In this document: one piece after another, positions 1-5,706 of the stretch
Layout of the letters: the number at the start of each line of letters is the position of its first letter
Numbering within the stretch: the stretch's first letter is position 1
From: Marivivens sp.
Lineage (GTDB): Bacteria; Pseudomonadota; Alphaproteobacteria; Rhodobacterales; Rhodobacteraceae
DNA length: 5,943 nucleotides
Assembly: GCA_024642185.1 (NCBI GenBank)
Contig: JAHEBR010000143.1
Span: 1-5,943, forward strand
Direction of reading: 5' to 3'
Notes under the pieces: model-generated
Database searches by the model: none
The model's input: the letters and a program-made list of their open reading frames with translations, nothing else
Told to the model about the DNA's origin: nothing
Made by a program: the position numbers and the translations under genes

Positions 1-1
1 T

Positions 2-874
2 CAAGGCTTCGCTTGGTCGATGACCGTGACCGCCAAGTTCGACATCGCCCGTCCCGACCAACGCGGGCTGGCTACCGGCGTCAATGAATTCGCAGGCTAC
101 GGCGGGGTGGCAATCGCGGGTCTGGCCACGGGCTATCTCGCCAGCCTGTTCGATCCCCGCACGGCACTTTTTGTTTTCGGCCTCGTCGTCAACCTTCTGG
201 CGCTGGCGGCGGCGATCTTGGCCTTTGCCGAGACCCGCCCGCAGGCGAGCGGCGCGGCCAAGGCCTCGGCGGTTTCCGCCAAGAGCATCTTTGCCTTGGT
301 CACATGGAAGAACCGCGATTTTCAGGCTCTGTCGCAGGCGGGCAGCGTCGAGAAATTCGTCGATGCGCTGATGTGGGCGTTGGTTCCTGTCTATCTCGCC
401 GCGCAGGGCGTGGCGCTTGTCACCATCGGCTGGATCACCGCGACCTATGGGCTTGTCTGGGGCGCGAGCCAGCTTTGGACCGGCCCGCTCTCTGACAAGA
501 TCGGGCGCAAGCCGCCGATCGTTGCGGGCTTTGCGATCTGTGCCGCAGGCGTTGCCGCATTTCCTTTCTTGTCAGCCCCGCTTGCATGGGCTGGCGCGGC
601 GGCGGTGACGGGCGTCGGCATGGCGCTCCTTTATCCCAACCTCATCGCCGCCGTAGGCGATCTGGCCGAGCCCGCTTGGCGCGGCTCGGCGCTGGGCGTC
701 TACCGCTTCTGGCGCGATCTCGGCTATGCCTTCGGGGCGCTGGCGATCGGCCTTGTGGCGGATGCTTCGGGCTATCTCGAGGCGGGCTTCTGGCTCACCG
801 CGGGGGCGATGGCGCTTTCGGGGCTGTGGCTTCTCTTGGGCCTGAGCGAGACCCACCGGCCCGAAAAGGGCTAG
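2..874 (+). CDS. MFS transporter, C-terminal part (5' end outside window)
   Basis: Inner-membrane transporter of the major facilitator superfamily; substrate unknown. The frame is open to the left edge, so the ATG at base 20 is probably internal. The visible 290 residues (counted from base 2) cover about eight membrane segments: roughly 23-50 and 55-77 (TM5-6), a polar loop at 78-117, then 118-138, 140-160, 172-191, 194-217, 236-254 and 259-281 (TM7-12). The loop between TM8 and TM9 has the superfamily motif A, GPLSDKIGRK (161-170). The two halves echo each other: RG at 21-22 before TM5 and RG at 227-228 before TM11, and ETRP after TM6 against ETHRP after TM12, as expected from the family's internal duplication. 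A full protein would be about 400 aa, so roughly the first four helices are missing. It is co-directional with the downstream ligase gene, 68 bp away, so co-transcription is plausible. Family assignment is firm; transport direction and substrate are not determinable. Confidence 0.9.
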   Translation, partial: QGFAWSMTVTAKFDIARPDQRGLATGVNEFAGYGGVAIAGLATGYLASLFDPRTALFVFGLVVNLLALAAAILAFAETRPQASGAAKASAVSAKSIFALVTWKNRDFQALSQAGSVEKFVDALMWALVPVYLAAQGVALVTIGWITATYGLVWGASQLWTGPLSDKIGRKPPIVAGFAICAAGVAAFPFLSAPLAWAGAAAVTGVGMALLYPNLIAAVGDLAEPAWRGSALGVYRFWRDLGYAFGALAIGLVADASGYLEAGFWLTAGAMALSGLWLLLGLSETHRPEKG

Positions 875-886
875 GAAAGGGCTATC
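865..886 (+). repeat. 11-bp tandem direct repeat across the MFS stop codon
   Basis: AAAGGGCTA occurs at 865-873 and again at 876-884, a tandem with an 11-bp period (AAAGGGCTAGG then AAAGGGCTATC). The first copy contains the TAG stop of the transporter (872-874). It is seen directly in the sequence. It may be a slippage duplication with no function. Confidence 0.6.
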
Positions 887-891
887 GCGCC

Positions 892-941
892 GGGCCCGTC
901 TGGGTATGATCCTCGGAAAGAACCGGAACCAGACGAGGCCC
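892..941 (+). promoter_or_regulatory. Stem-loop in the 5' leader enclosing the ligase Shine-Dalgarno
   Basis: Bases 892-903 (GGGCCCGTCTGG) pair with 929-941 (CCAGACGAGGCCC) to give 12 base pairs, with a single bulged A at 936 and a 25-base loop (904-928). Inside the loop CGG (914-916) can pair with CCG (923-925). The 3' arm contains GAGG (935-938), the only Shine-Dalgarno-like sequence close to the ATG at 943, so the folded leader would hide the ribosome site. No T-run follows the stem, which argues against an intrinsic terminator. The pairing is seen in the sequence; a regulatory role is inference. Confidence 0.5.
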
Positions 942-942
942 C

Positions 943-2304
943 ATGTTTGCGAACGAAGCCGAACTCGACGAGCTGCTGCAGGATCATCCCTTCATCGAGT
1001 ATATCGACGCGGTGGTGATCGACCTTTGCGGGCGGGCGATTGGCAAGCGGCTTCCGGTCGGCCACGTTGCCAAGATGCTGAGGGCCGGCACGCCCATCTG
1101 CGCGGCGATGCAGCTTGTGGACGTGCGGGGCAACACCGCCGATCCGATGGGTTTCGGCTTCTCCGATGGCGATCCAGACGGCATGGCGCGGCCCATAGCC
1201 GGAACCTTTGCGCCGATCCCGTGGAGCGGCGGCAAGGGCGGGCAGGTCTTGTGCCAGATGACCCGCGCCACGAATGGAGAGACCTTCTGGTATGAGCCGC
1301 GCAAGATCCTGGCGGATGTGACCGAGATGGTGCGCGGCCTTGGCCTCAGGCCCGTGGTGGCGCTGGAGTTGGAGTTCTACCTCACCGACCTTGGCCGCGC
1401 GGATGATGGCGGGCCGATCCCCGCCGCCTCGCCCGTCACCGGCGAGCGCGAGTCGCAGGGGCAGGTGCTTTCGCTGGCCAAGCTCGATGAATACGGTCCG
1501 ATCGTGAATGCCCTTCAGGAGGCCTGCCGGGCGCAGGGCCTGCCGGTCAGCACGGTGATTTGCGAATACGGGCCGGGGCAGTTCGAGATCAACCTCGAGC
1601 ACCAGACCGATCCCCTTCGCGCCGCCGACCATGCCGCGCTTCTGCGGCGGGCGGTGCAAGGCGCGGCGCGGGCGCAGGGGTATGATGTGACCTTCATGTC
1701 CAAGCCTTTCCCCGGCCTTTCCGGCAACGGCCTGCATATCCACCTGAGCCTGCTCGACGAAGAGGGGCGCAACATCTTTGATCCGGCCCGTCCCGATGGC
1801 GAAAAGCTCCTTGGCCACGCCGTTGGCGGTCTTCAGGCCACGCTGCACGAGGCGATGGCGATCTTCGCGCCCAACATCAACGTCTACCGCCGCTTCAAGC
1901 CCGACGAGTTTACCCCCGTCACCCGCGACTGGGGCGAGAATAACCGCTCTGTCGCCTTCCGCCTGCCGCCCGTGACAGATGGTGCCGCGCGCAGGCTCGA
2001 ACATCGTGTGGCGGGGGCCGAGGCCAATCCCTATCTCGTCACCGCCGCTGTCTTGGCGGGCGTTCACTATGGCCTGACCAACCGGGTCGATCCCGGCGCC
2101 AAGCACACGGGCAATGCCGGTGCGGCGCTGGACGAAACCTTGCCGAATACCTTCTGGGATGCGCTGGCCGCCCTCGGGCGGGCCGAGATCCTGACCGACT
2201 ATTTCGGCGAGGACTATCTCGACCTCTACCGGCAGGTGAAAGCGGCCGAGCTCGAGGCGTTTATGGAGACCATCTCGCGGCAGGAATACGACTGGTATCT
2301 CTAG
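943..2304 (+). CDS. Glutamine synthetase family ligase, gamma-glutamyl-amine (PuuA-like) type
   Basis: Predicted cytoplasmic ATP-dependent ligase that joins an amine to the gamma-carboxyl of glutamate. The 453-aa length is usual for gamma-glutamylputrescine synthetase-like enzymes. An N-terminal beta-grasp domain covers about 15-105, followed by the catalytic domain. Metal and glutamate-site residues are visible in ELEF (E142, E144), EYGPGQFEINL (E208, E215) and NGLHIHLS (H265). The nucleotide and phosphate arginines lie in RRFKPDEFTP (316-325) and NNRSVAFRLP (R335, R340), and the closing motif is RLEHR (E353, R355) before ANPYL. The KGGYFP-type loop and the HHE of ammonia-assimilating GlnA are replaced (ICEYGPGQ here), and the adenylylated-tyrosine loop is absent, so a housekeeping GlnA is unlikely. 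The ATG at 943 is the first in-frame start after an in-frame TGA at 907-909, which fixes the start. GAGG lies 4 bases upstream, inside a stem. Putrescine, ethanolamine, isopropylamine or another amine is possible; the family is sure, the substrate is not. Confidence 0.92.
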   Translation: MFANEAELDELLQDHPFIEYIDAVVIDLCGRAIGKRLPVGHVAKMLRAGTPICAAMQLVDVRGNTADPMGFGFSDGDPDGMARPIAGTFAPIPWSGGKGGQVLCQMTRATNGETFWYEPRKILADVTEMVRGLGLRPVVALELEFYLTDLGRADDGGPIPAASPVTGERESQGQVLSLAKLDEYGPIVNALQEACRAQGLPVSTVICEYGPGQFEINLEHQTDPLRAADHAALLRRAVQGAARAQGYDVTFMSKPFPGLSGNGLHIHLSLLDEEGRNIFDPARPDGEKLLGHAVGGLQATLHEAMAIFAPNINVYRRFKPDEFTPVTRDWGENNRSVAFRLPPVTDGAARRLEHRVAGAEANPYLVTAAVLAGVHYGLTNRVDPGAKHTGNAGAALDETLPNTFWDALAALGRAEILTDYFGEDYLDLYRQVKAAELEAFMETISRQEYDWYL

Positions 2305-2307
2305 GGG

Positions 2308-4263
2308 CTACTGGTCGCTGCGGAAGCCGATTTTAAGGTGGGTATTGTCGCAGAACGGCTTGTTCTTCGACCCGCCGCAGCGGCAGAGCCGCACCGATTG
2401 AACCCGGTCCACGTTGCGCCCCGTACCGGTGCAAATCTCGAGGTTGCCGGTCACCTGCAAGGGCCCGTTGACCTCGGGATCGATCCGCAACTCGCCATTG
2501 CGAACCTTCAGGGGATCCGAGGGCCGCGTCTCCGGCTCTCCGCTGGCGCGGAAGCCGATCGTGTTGTGCGAGCCATCGCAATAGGGCTTGTTCTTCGAAG
2601 CGCCGCAGCGGCAGAGCGTGGCGCGGAAGCCGTCGGGCTTGCCGTCGAGCAGTATCGTCGCGTGAACGGCATAGGGGCCATTCTCGCGCGGCTTGAGAGA
2701 GTTGACCAGCGGCGCGGGCTCGGGTGGCGTGTCGCCCTTGGGATCATAGGTGATCGCGCCCGAGGGGCAGGTATGGCAGAGGCCGCGCAGATCGGCGGTA
2801 AGCATCTTGTCGGGAAAGAGCCACTCGCCCACCACATTGGCAAGGAACACGTCCGGCGCCCCCAGCACGCAGCGCCGCGAATGGATGCAGCGCTTTGTGT
2901 TGAAATGCAGCGTCATATCCTTGCCCTCGGCGCTGCCGAAGGGATCGTCTTCGCCTTCTGCCACCGGCGCGCCCGGCTTGTCGTTGACGAGAGGGGCAGC
3001 GATCGGTTTCGGCTTGGCCCCCGGTACCTCGATCTTGCGCGCCATCTTGCGAAGGGCGGCGGGAATTTTGCAAAGCTCGTGCCCTTCGGGGAAAAGCCGC
3101 TCGGCATGCTTGGCGATTTCTTCCATCCGCTCGGAGAGGAAGAGCATCTCGCCCCGACCTTCAGGCAGGCTCCGCACATCGCGCAGGGTCGAGAACGAAA
3201 GCCCCGCGTGCAGGCCCGGATGTTCGGGCCCCGCCGGAAGCGAGGCAAGGTATTCGCCCACAGGCACCAGCGCCCACATCGCTTCGCGTGCAAGCGTGAC
3301 CATCAGCTGCTTGATCGCCGCCTCGCCCGGTGCGCGGCCCCACGCTTGGGCCAGACAGCGCAGCATGAGGTTGTAGAGCGAATTGCCAAGGTCGAGCACC
3401 TGCGCCGCCTCGGGATCGGTGATATGGATCCGGTTGGCTCCGGGGATCGGCGCCTTGGCGCAGGGATTGCGGGCGACGGGCCAGGCGGGCTGGAAGGTCG
3501 GATCCTTGGCGACCATCTCCTCAAGCTGGGCCTTGACCGCAAGGAAGCGGGCGTAATGCGAGTCGTCCGAATGCTGCGGCGCGCCTTCGCCCTGTTCGAC
3601 GATGGTTTCGATGGCCTCATGGGCGCTGGCGAGGTCTTTGACGACCGACAGGCCGGGCAGGGGGGCGTCGGCAGGGGTGATCTGGTCTTCAATCGTGCCG
3701 CAAAAGAGATCTTCCTCGCCGTAGCGCCGGGTCAGAACCTCAAAGCCGTGGAAGATGCCGCGATAGAGGTGGCCGATCGTCGTATAGTCTTGCGAAGAGG
3801 GCATGATCGTCCCCTTCGGTGCCGCGCGGGAATAGTCCGCAGGCGGGACAAAGCCCGGCGCGTCGGCCAGATCGACGCCCTCGGGGCGCTCCAGAAAGAT
3901 CGCGTGATCGAGAAGGGCGTGGCAAAATCCGGCAAGTTCGAGGTCAATGGCCGCCGGATGCTCGCCCGCCGGAATCGGAAACTCGGGCCTTGAGAGATGT
4001 GGCGCTCCGCCAATGGAAATCGCCAGATTGCCCACCAAAGTCATGTGGGTCATCTCTTCGATGGCGACCTGCGTGATCAGCCGTTTCCATTCGGCAACCA
4101 CTTTGGCCTGATCGGGCGTCAGCCCGTCACGCTCGCCGCGCTTGAGGCTCCAGGCACCGTAGAGATAGCCGCACATGACGTTGTGTTCGATGGCAGCCGC
4201 TTCGGCGAGCATGAAGACAAGCTCTTCCCGGTCGCCGATCCGGATCTGTGGTTCTGATGTCAT
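2308..4263 (-). CDS. Ferritin-like / mono-cluster ferredoxin / tandem CDGSH iron-sulfur fusion protein
   Basis: Predicted cytoplasmic iron and iron-sulfur redox protein of 651 aa; reaction unknown. Residues about 10-245 form a ferritin-like domain of the kind found in VioB/RebD (iminophenyl-pyruvate dimer synthase, PF12902-like): EAAAIEH (E26, H27), IEEMTHM (E69, E70, H73), LYRGIFHGFE (E175), IVEQGEG (221-227) and SHYARF (H236). A second helical region (about 285-410) follows, then a Pro/Ala-rich linker (413-445). A YjdI-type 4Fe-4S mono-cluster domain (449-507) has C459, C465, C496 and C499. Two CDGSH domains follow: C551/C553/C562/H566 in a canonical CDGSH, and C627/C629/C638/H642 with CDNTH instead. 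There is no signal peptide or membrane helix. I chose the ATG at 4263 because GGGGGA lies 6 bases upstream; a TTG at 4296 would add 11 residues but includes that ribosome site. The gene is transcribed divergently from the beta-helix gene and convergently to the ligase. Domain calls are strong; a role as a self-contained oxidase or iron-handling protein is inference. No violacein or indolocarbazole genes are nearby. Confidence 0.92.
   Translation of the reverse strand: MTSEPQIRIGDREELVFMLAEAAAIEHNVMCGYLYGAWSLKRGERDGLTPDQAKVVAEWKRLITQVAIEEMTHMTLVGNLAISIGGAPHLSRPEFPIPAGEHPAAIDLELAGFCHALLDHAIFLERPEGVDLADAPGFVPPADYSRAAPKGTIMPSSQDYTTIGHLYRGIFHGFEVLTRRYGEEDLFCGTIEDQITPADAPLPGLSVVKDLASAHEAIETIVEQGEGAPQHSDDSHYARFLAVKAQLEEMVAKDPTFQPAWPVARNPCAKAPIPGANRIHITDPEAAQVLDLGNSLYNLMLRCLAQAWGRAPGEAAIKQLMVTLAREAMWALVPVGEYLASLPAGPEHPGLHAGLSFSTLRDVRSLPEGRGEMLFLSERMEEIAKHAERLFPEGHELCKIPAALRKMARKIEVPGAKPKPIAAPLVNDKPGAPVAEGEDDPFGSAEGKDMTLHFNTKRCIHSRRCVLGAPDVFLANVVGEWLFPDKMLTADLRGLCHTCPSGAITYDPKGDTPPEPAPLVNSLKPRENGPYAVHATILLDGKPDGFRATLCRCGASKNKPYCDGSHNTIGFRASGEPETRPSDPLKVRNGELRIDPEVNGPLQVTGNLEICTGTGRNVDRVQSVRLCRCGGSKNKPFCDNTHLKIGFRSDQ
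2348..2390 (-). repeat. CDGSH coding repeat, copy 2 (C-terminal)
   Basis: This 43-base stretch matches 2576-2618 at about 36 of 43 positions, without gaps, at an offset of 228 bases. That is 76 codons, exactly the spacing of the two CDGSH motifs (C551 and C627). It is the nucleotide trace of the internal domain duplication in the iron-sulfur fusion gene. The shared blocks are GGCTTGTTCTTCGA and CGCCGCAGCGGCAGAGC on the plus strand. Confidence 0.7.
2576..2618 (-). repeat. CDGSH coding repeat, copy 1 (upstream)
   Basis: Partner of the repeat at 2348-2390; it encodes the canonical CDGSH motif of the first domain. Similarity at DNA level is limited to the cluster-binding core, so this may reflect protein constraint plus shared codon choice rather than a recent copying event. 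Confidence 0.7.
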
Positions 4264-4269
4264 GACACA

Positions 4270-4275
4270 TCCCCC
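4270..4275 (-). promoter_or_regulatory. Ribosome binding site of the iron-sulfur fusion gene
   Basis: GGGGGA on the minus strand, 6 bases before the ATG at 4263. It decides the start in favour of this ATG over the upstream in-frame TTG at 4296. Confidence 0.7.
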
Positions 4276-4283
4276 GTTGGTGC

Positions 4284-4298
4284 GATTGTGCCGCAATC
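4284..4298. repeat. Inverted repeat GATTG-N5-CAATC over the candidate -10
   Basis: GATTG (4284-4288) and CAATC (4294-4298) form perfect 5-bp arms around TGCCG. The repeat covers the candidate -10 of the minus-strand gene, the position expected for a repressor operator. The arms are short enough to arise by chance, and no regulator is recognised. Confidence 0.35.
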
Positions 4299-4313
4299 AG
4301 TCACTTTCAGCAA
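4285..4313 (-). promoter_or_regulatory. Candidate sigma-70-like promoter for the iron-sulfur fusion gene
   Basis: On the minus strand TTGCTG (4313-4308) and CACAAT (4290-4285) are separated by exactly 17 bp and lie just upstream of the ribosome site. The match to TTGACA/TATAAT is partial (3 of 6 and 4 of 6). The predicted 5' leader would be about 15 to 20 bases. Confidence 0.35.
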
Positions 4314-4433
4314 AAGGAATCCCATTTTTTGATCCCAGCCGTTGTTTTGAGAGTTCGCGCACCTTGCGCTGCCCCTACGTCAATGGCGGCCAACCTTGAC
4401 TTTTTACGGCCGTTTGGGCTTCCGTTTTTCCAA

Positions 4434-4439
4434 AGGGAG
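4434..4439 (+). promoter_or_regulatory. Ribosome binding site of the beta-helix gene
   Basis: AGGGAG lies 7 bases before the ATG at 4447. It supports this start over the in-frame TTG at 4396, which would place 17 extra residues before a well-formed signal peptide. Confidence 0.8.
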
Positions 4440-4446
4440 TTGGTTC

Positions 4447-5706
4447 ATGAACAGACATATTGCAGCCGCCGCGGCTATCTTTTGGGCGCAGTCCGCCTTT
4501 GCTGGCAACGAATTTCACATCTTTCCCGGTGAAGCAGCCGAAGAACAGCTGCAAGAAGCCCTGATCCTTGCGGAACCCGGCGACACGATCATTCTGGCAG
4601 ATGGGGTCTATGACATCCGCAACGGCCTCTCGCTCGACAATCCTGACGTGACGATTGTTGGTGCAGGCATGGATCGCTCGATCCTGTCGTTCAAGAACCA
4701 AAGCGGCGGGGCCGAGGGCCTTCTCATTACCGCGGGCGGCGCGATCCTCAAGGATTTCGCGGTCGAGGATACCAAGGGCGACGCGATTAAGATCAAGGGT
4801 GTTGACGGTATCGCCATTGTTCGCGTCCGCGCCGAATGGACCAACGGCCCCGACGAGACCAACGGCGCTTACGGCCTCTATCCGGTGCAGACCAAGAACG
4901 TCTATATCGACGGCTCGGTCGCCATCGGCGCATCTGACGCAGGCATCTATGTCGGCCAGTCGGAGAACATCATCGTCCGCAACAGCCGCGGCGAATACAA
5001 CGTGGCGGGCCTCGAGATCGAGAACAGCTATTATGCCGATGTCTATGCCAACGAGCTGACCAACAACACCGGCGGCATCCTGATTTTCGATCTGCCCAAC
5101 CTGCCGCAGCAGGGCGGCCATACGATCCGCGTGTTTGACAACAAGAGCTATGCCAACAACACCGACAATTTCGCCCCGCAGGGCAATATCGTCGGCCTCG
5201 TTCCGCGCGGGACGGGGATGCTCATCATGGCCAATAGGGATGTCGAGGTCTTTGGCAACGACATGCGCGACAATGACACGGTGAACGTGGCAATCATGAG
5301 CTATGTCGAGGGCTTTGAGGACGAAAACTACGACCCGACCCCCAAGCGCATTCATATCCATGACAACGTATTCGGCGCGTCTGGCGGCAATCCCGATACG
5401 AGCGAATTCGCGGCCATCATTTCGGATGCGATTGGCGGCCCCTTGCCCAACATCATCTGGGACGGGGTTATGCCGCTTGCCAATTTCTTCCTCTGGGGCA
5501 TCGAAGAGGGCGGACGCCATTCGGTCCATGACAACGTCTACGAGGCCAATCCGCCTTTCGGAAATGCCAACCTGATCATGTATTTCGCCGCGCGCTGGCT
5601 GCACAATCCCAGCCTCAGCATGAAAGACGCCTCCGAGACCTATCCGTCTCTGGGGCCGGTCAGTGTCGTCATCCGCGGGGTCGATGTCGATGATCAGACG
5701 TTCTAG
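4447..5706 (+). CDS. Exported parallel beta-helix repeat protein (TIGR03805-like)
   Basis: Predicted periplasmic or secreted protein of 419 aa with a right-handed parallel beta-helix; function unknown. A Sec signal peptide is clear: MNRHIAAAAAIFWAQSAFA, with likely cleavage after A19 (A-F-A). An opening segment (about 27-85, PGDTIILADGVYDI then VTIVGAG) is typical of the first turns of pectate-lyase-like folds. Repeats of 22 residues are visible where GIYVG (166), GLEIE (188) and GILIF (210) recur at exact intervals, each followed by Asn-rich turns (NIIVRNS, ANELTNNTGG, FDNKSYANN). Further turns follow at 262-284 and 300-310. The C-terminal part (about 330-419) is less repetitive. Fold and composition resemble NosD and carbohydrate-binding or polysaccharide-lyase helices, but no catalytic lyase signature was recognised. 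The stop codon lies within the next gene, so the two are almost certainly co-translated. Family level is well supported by the combination of fold, signal peptide and partner gene; the substrate is unknown. Confidence 0.88.
   Translation: MNRHIAAAAAIFWAQSAFAGNEFHIFPGEAAEEQLQEALILAEPGDTIILADGVYDIRNGLSLDNPDVTIVGAGMDRSILSFKNQSGGAEGLLITAGGAILKDFAVEDTKGDAIKIKGVDGIAIVRVRAEWTNGPDETNGAYGLYPVQTKNVYIDGSVAIGASDAGIYVGQSENIIVRNSRGEYNVAGLEIENSYYADVYANELTNNTGGILIFDLPNLPQQGGHTIRVFDNKSYANNTDNFAPQGNIVGLVPRGTGMLIMANRDVEVFGNDMRDNDTVNVAIMSYVEGFEDENYDPTPKRIHIHDNVFGASGGNPDTSEFAAIISDAIGGPLPNIIWDGVMPLANFFLWGIEEGGRHSVHDNVYEANPPFGNANLIMYFAARWLHNPSLSMKDASETYPSLGPVSVVIRGVDVDDQTF
5677..5680 (+). promoter_or_regulatory. 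Weak ribosome binding site inside the beta-helix gene
   Basis: GGGG, 9 bases before the ATG at 5690. It is weak for a stand-alone site, which fits translation by ribosomes finishing the overlapping upstream gene. Confidence 0.4.

Larger units (their letters stand above)
4264..4446. promoter_or_regulatory. Divergent intergenic regulatory region
   Basis: These 183 bp separate the start codons of the iron-sulfur fusion gene (minus) and the beta-helix gene (plus), so both promoters should lie here. Its T- and A-rich patches (for example TTTTTT at 4325-4330 and TTTTT at 4401-4405) make it visibly less GC-rich than the flanking genes. It contains a candidate minus-strand promoter, an inverted repeat at 4284-4298, a GTCAA/TTGAC inverted repeat at 4379-4400 and the 8-bp palindrome ACGGCCGT at 4406-4413. 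I found no convincing sigma-70 promoter for the plus-strand gene: TTGACT at 4396-4401 resembles a -35 but has no good -10 at 16-18 bp. No clear Fnr, Irr or RirA box could be recognised. Confidence 0.6.

Noticed and set aside
892..941. Intrinsic terminator after the MFS gene
   Set aside because: The stem is strong, but it is followed by CATG rather than a T-run and has a 25-base loop, so leader structure is the better reading.
871..2106. 411-aa open frame on the minus strand opposite the glutamine-synthetase-like gene
   Set aside because: The plus strand encodes all the ligase active-site motifs; the antisense frame has none and ends within the transporter stop region.
2338..3993. 551-aa open frame on the plus strand opposite the iron-sulfur fusion gene
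   Set aside because: It is the antisense shadow of a GC-rich gene: composition is Arg/Ala/Gly-heavy, no domain or ribosome site is visible, and the minus frame carries unmistakable cluster motifs.
2308..4263. Violacein or indolocarbazole biosynthesis protein (VioB/RebD)
   Set aside because: Only the ferritin-like domain is shared; the rest is ferredoxin and CDGSH modules, and no companion pathway genes are present.
4264..4296. Earlier TTG start for the iron-sulfur fusion protein
   Set aside because: It would translate through the GGGGGA ribosome site and adds 11 residues with no domain match; the ATG at 4263 is well placed.
4325..4345. T-run after GGAATCCC as a terminator
   Set aside because: No stable stem precedes the six T residues on either strand.
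4396..4446. Earlier TTG start for the beta-helix protein
   Set aside because: It would put 17 residues in front of a complete signal peptide and bypass the AGGGAG site at 4434-4439.
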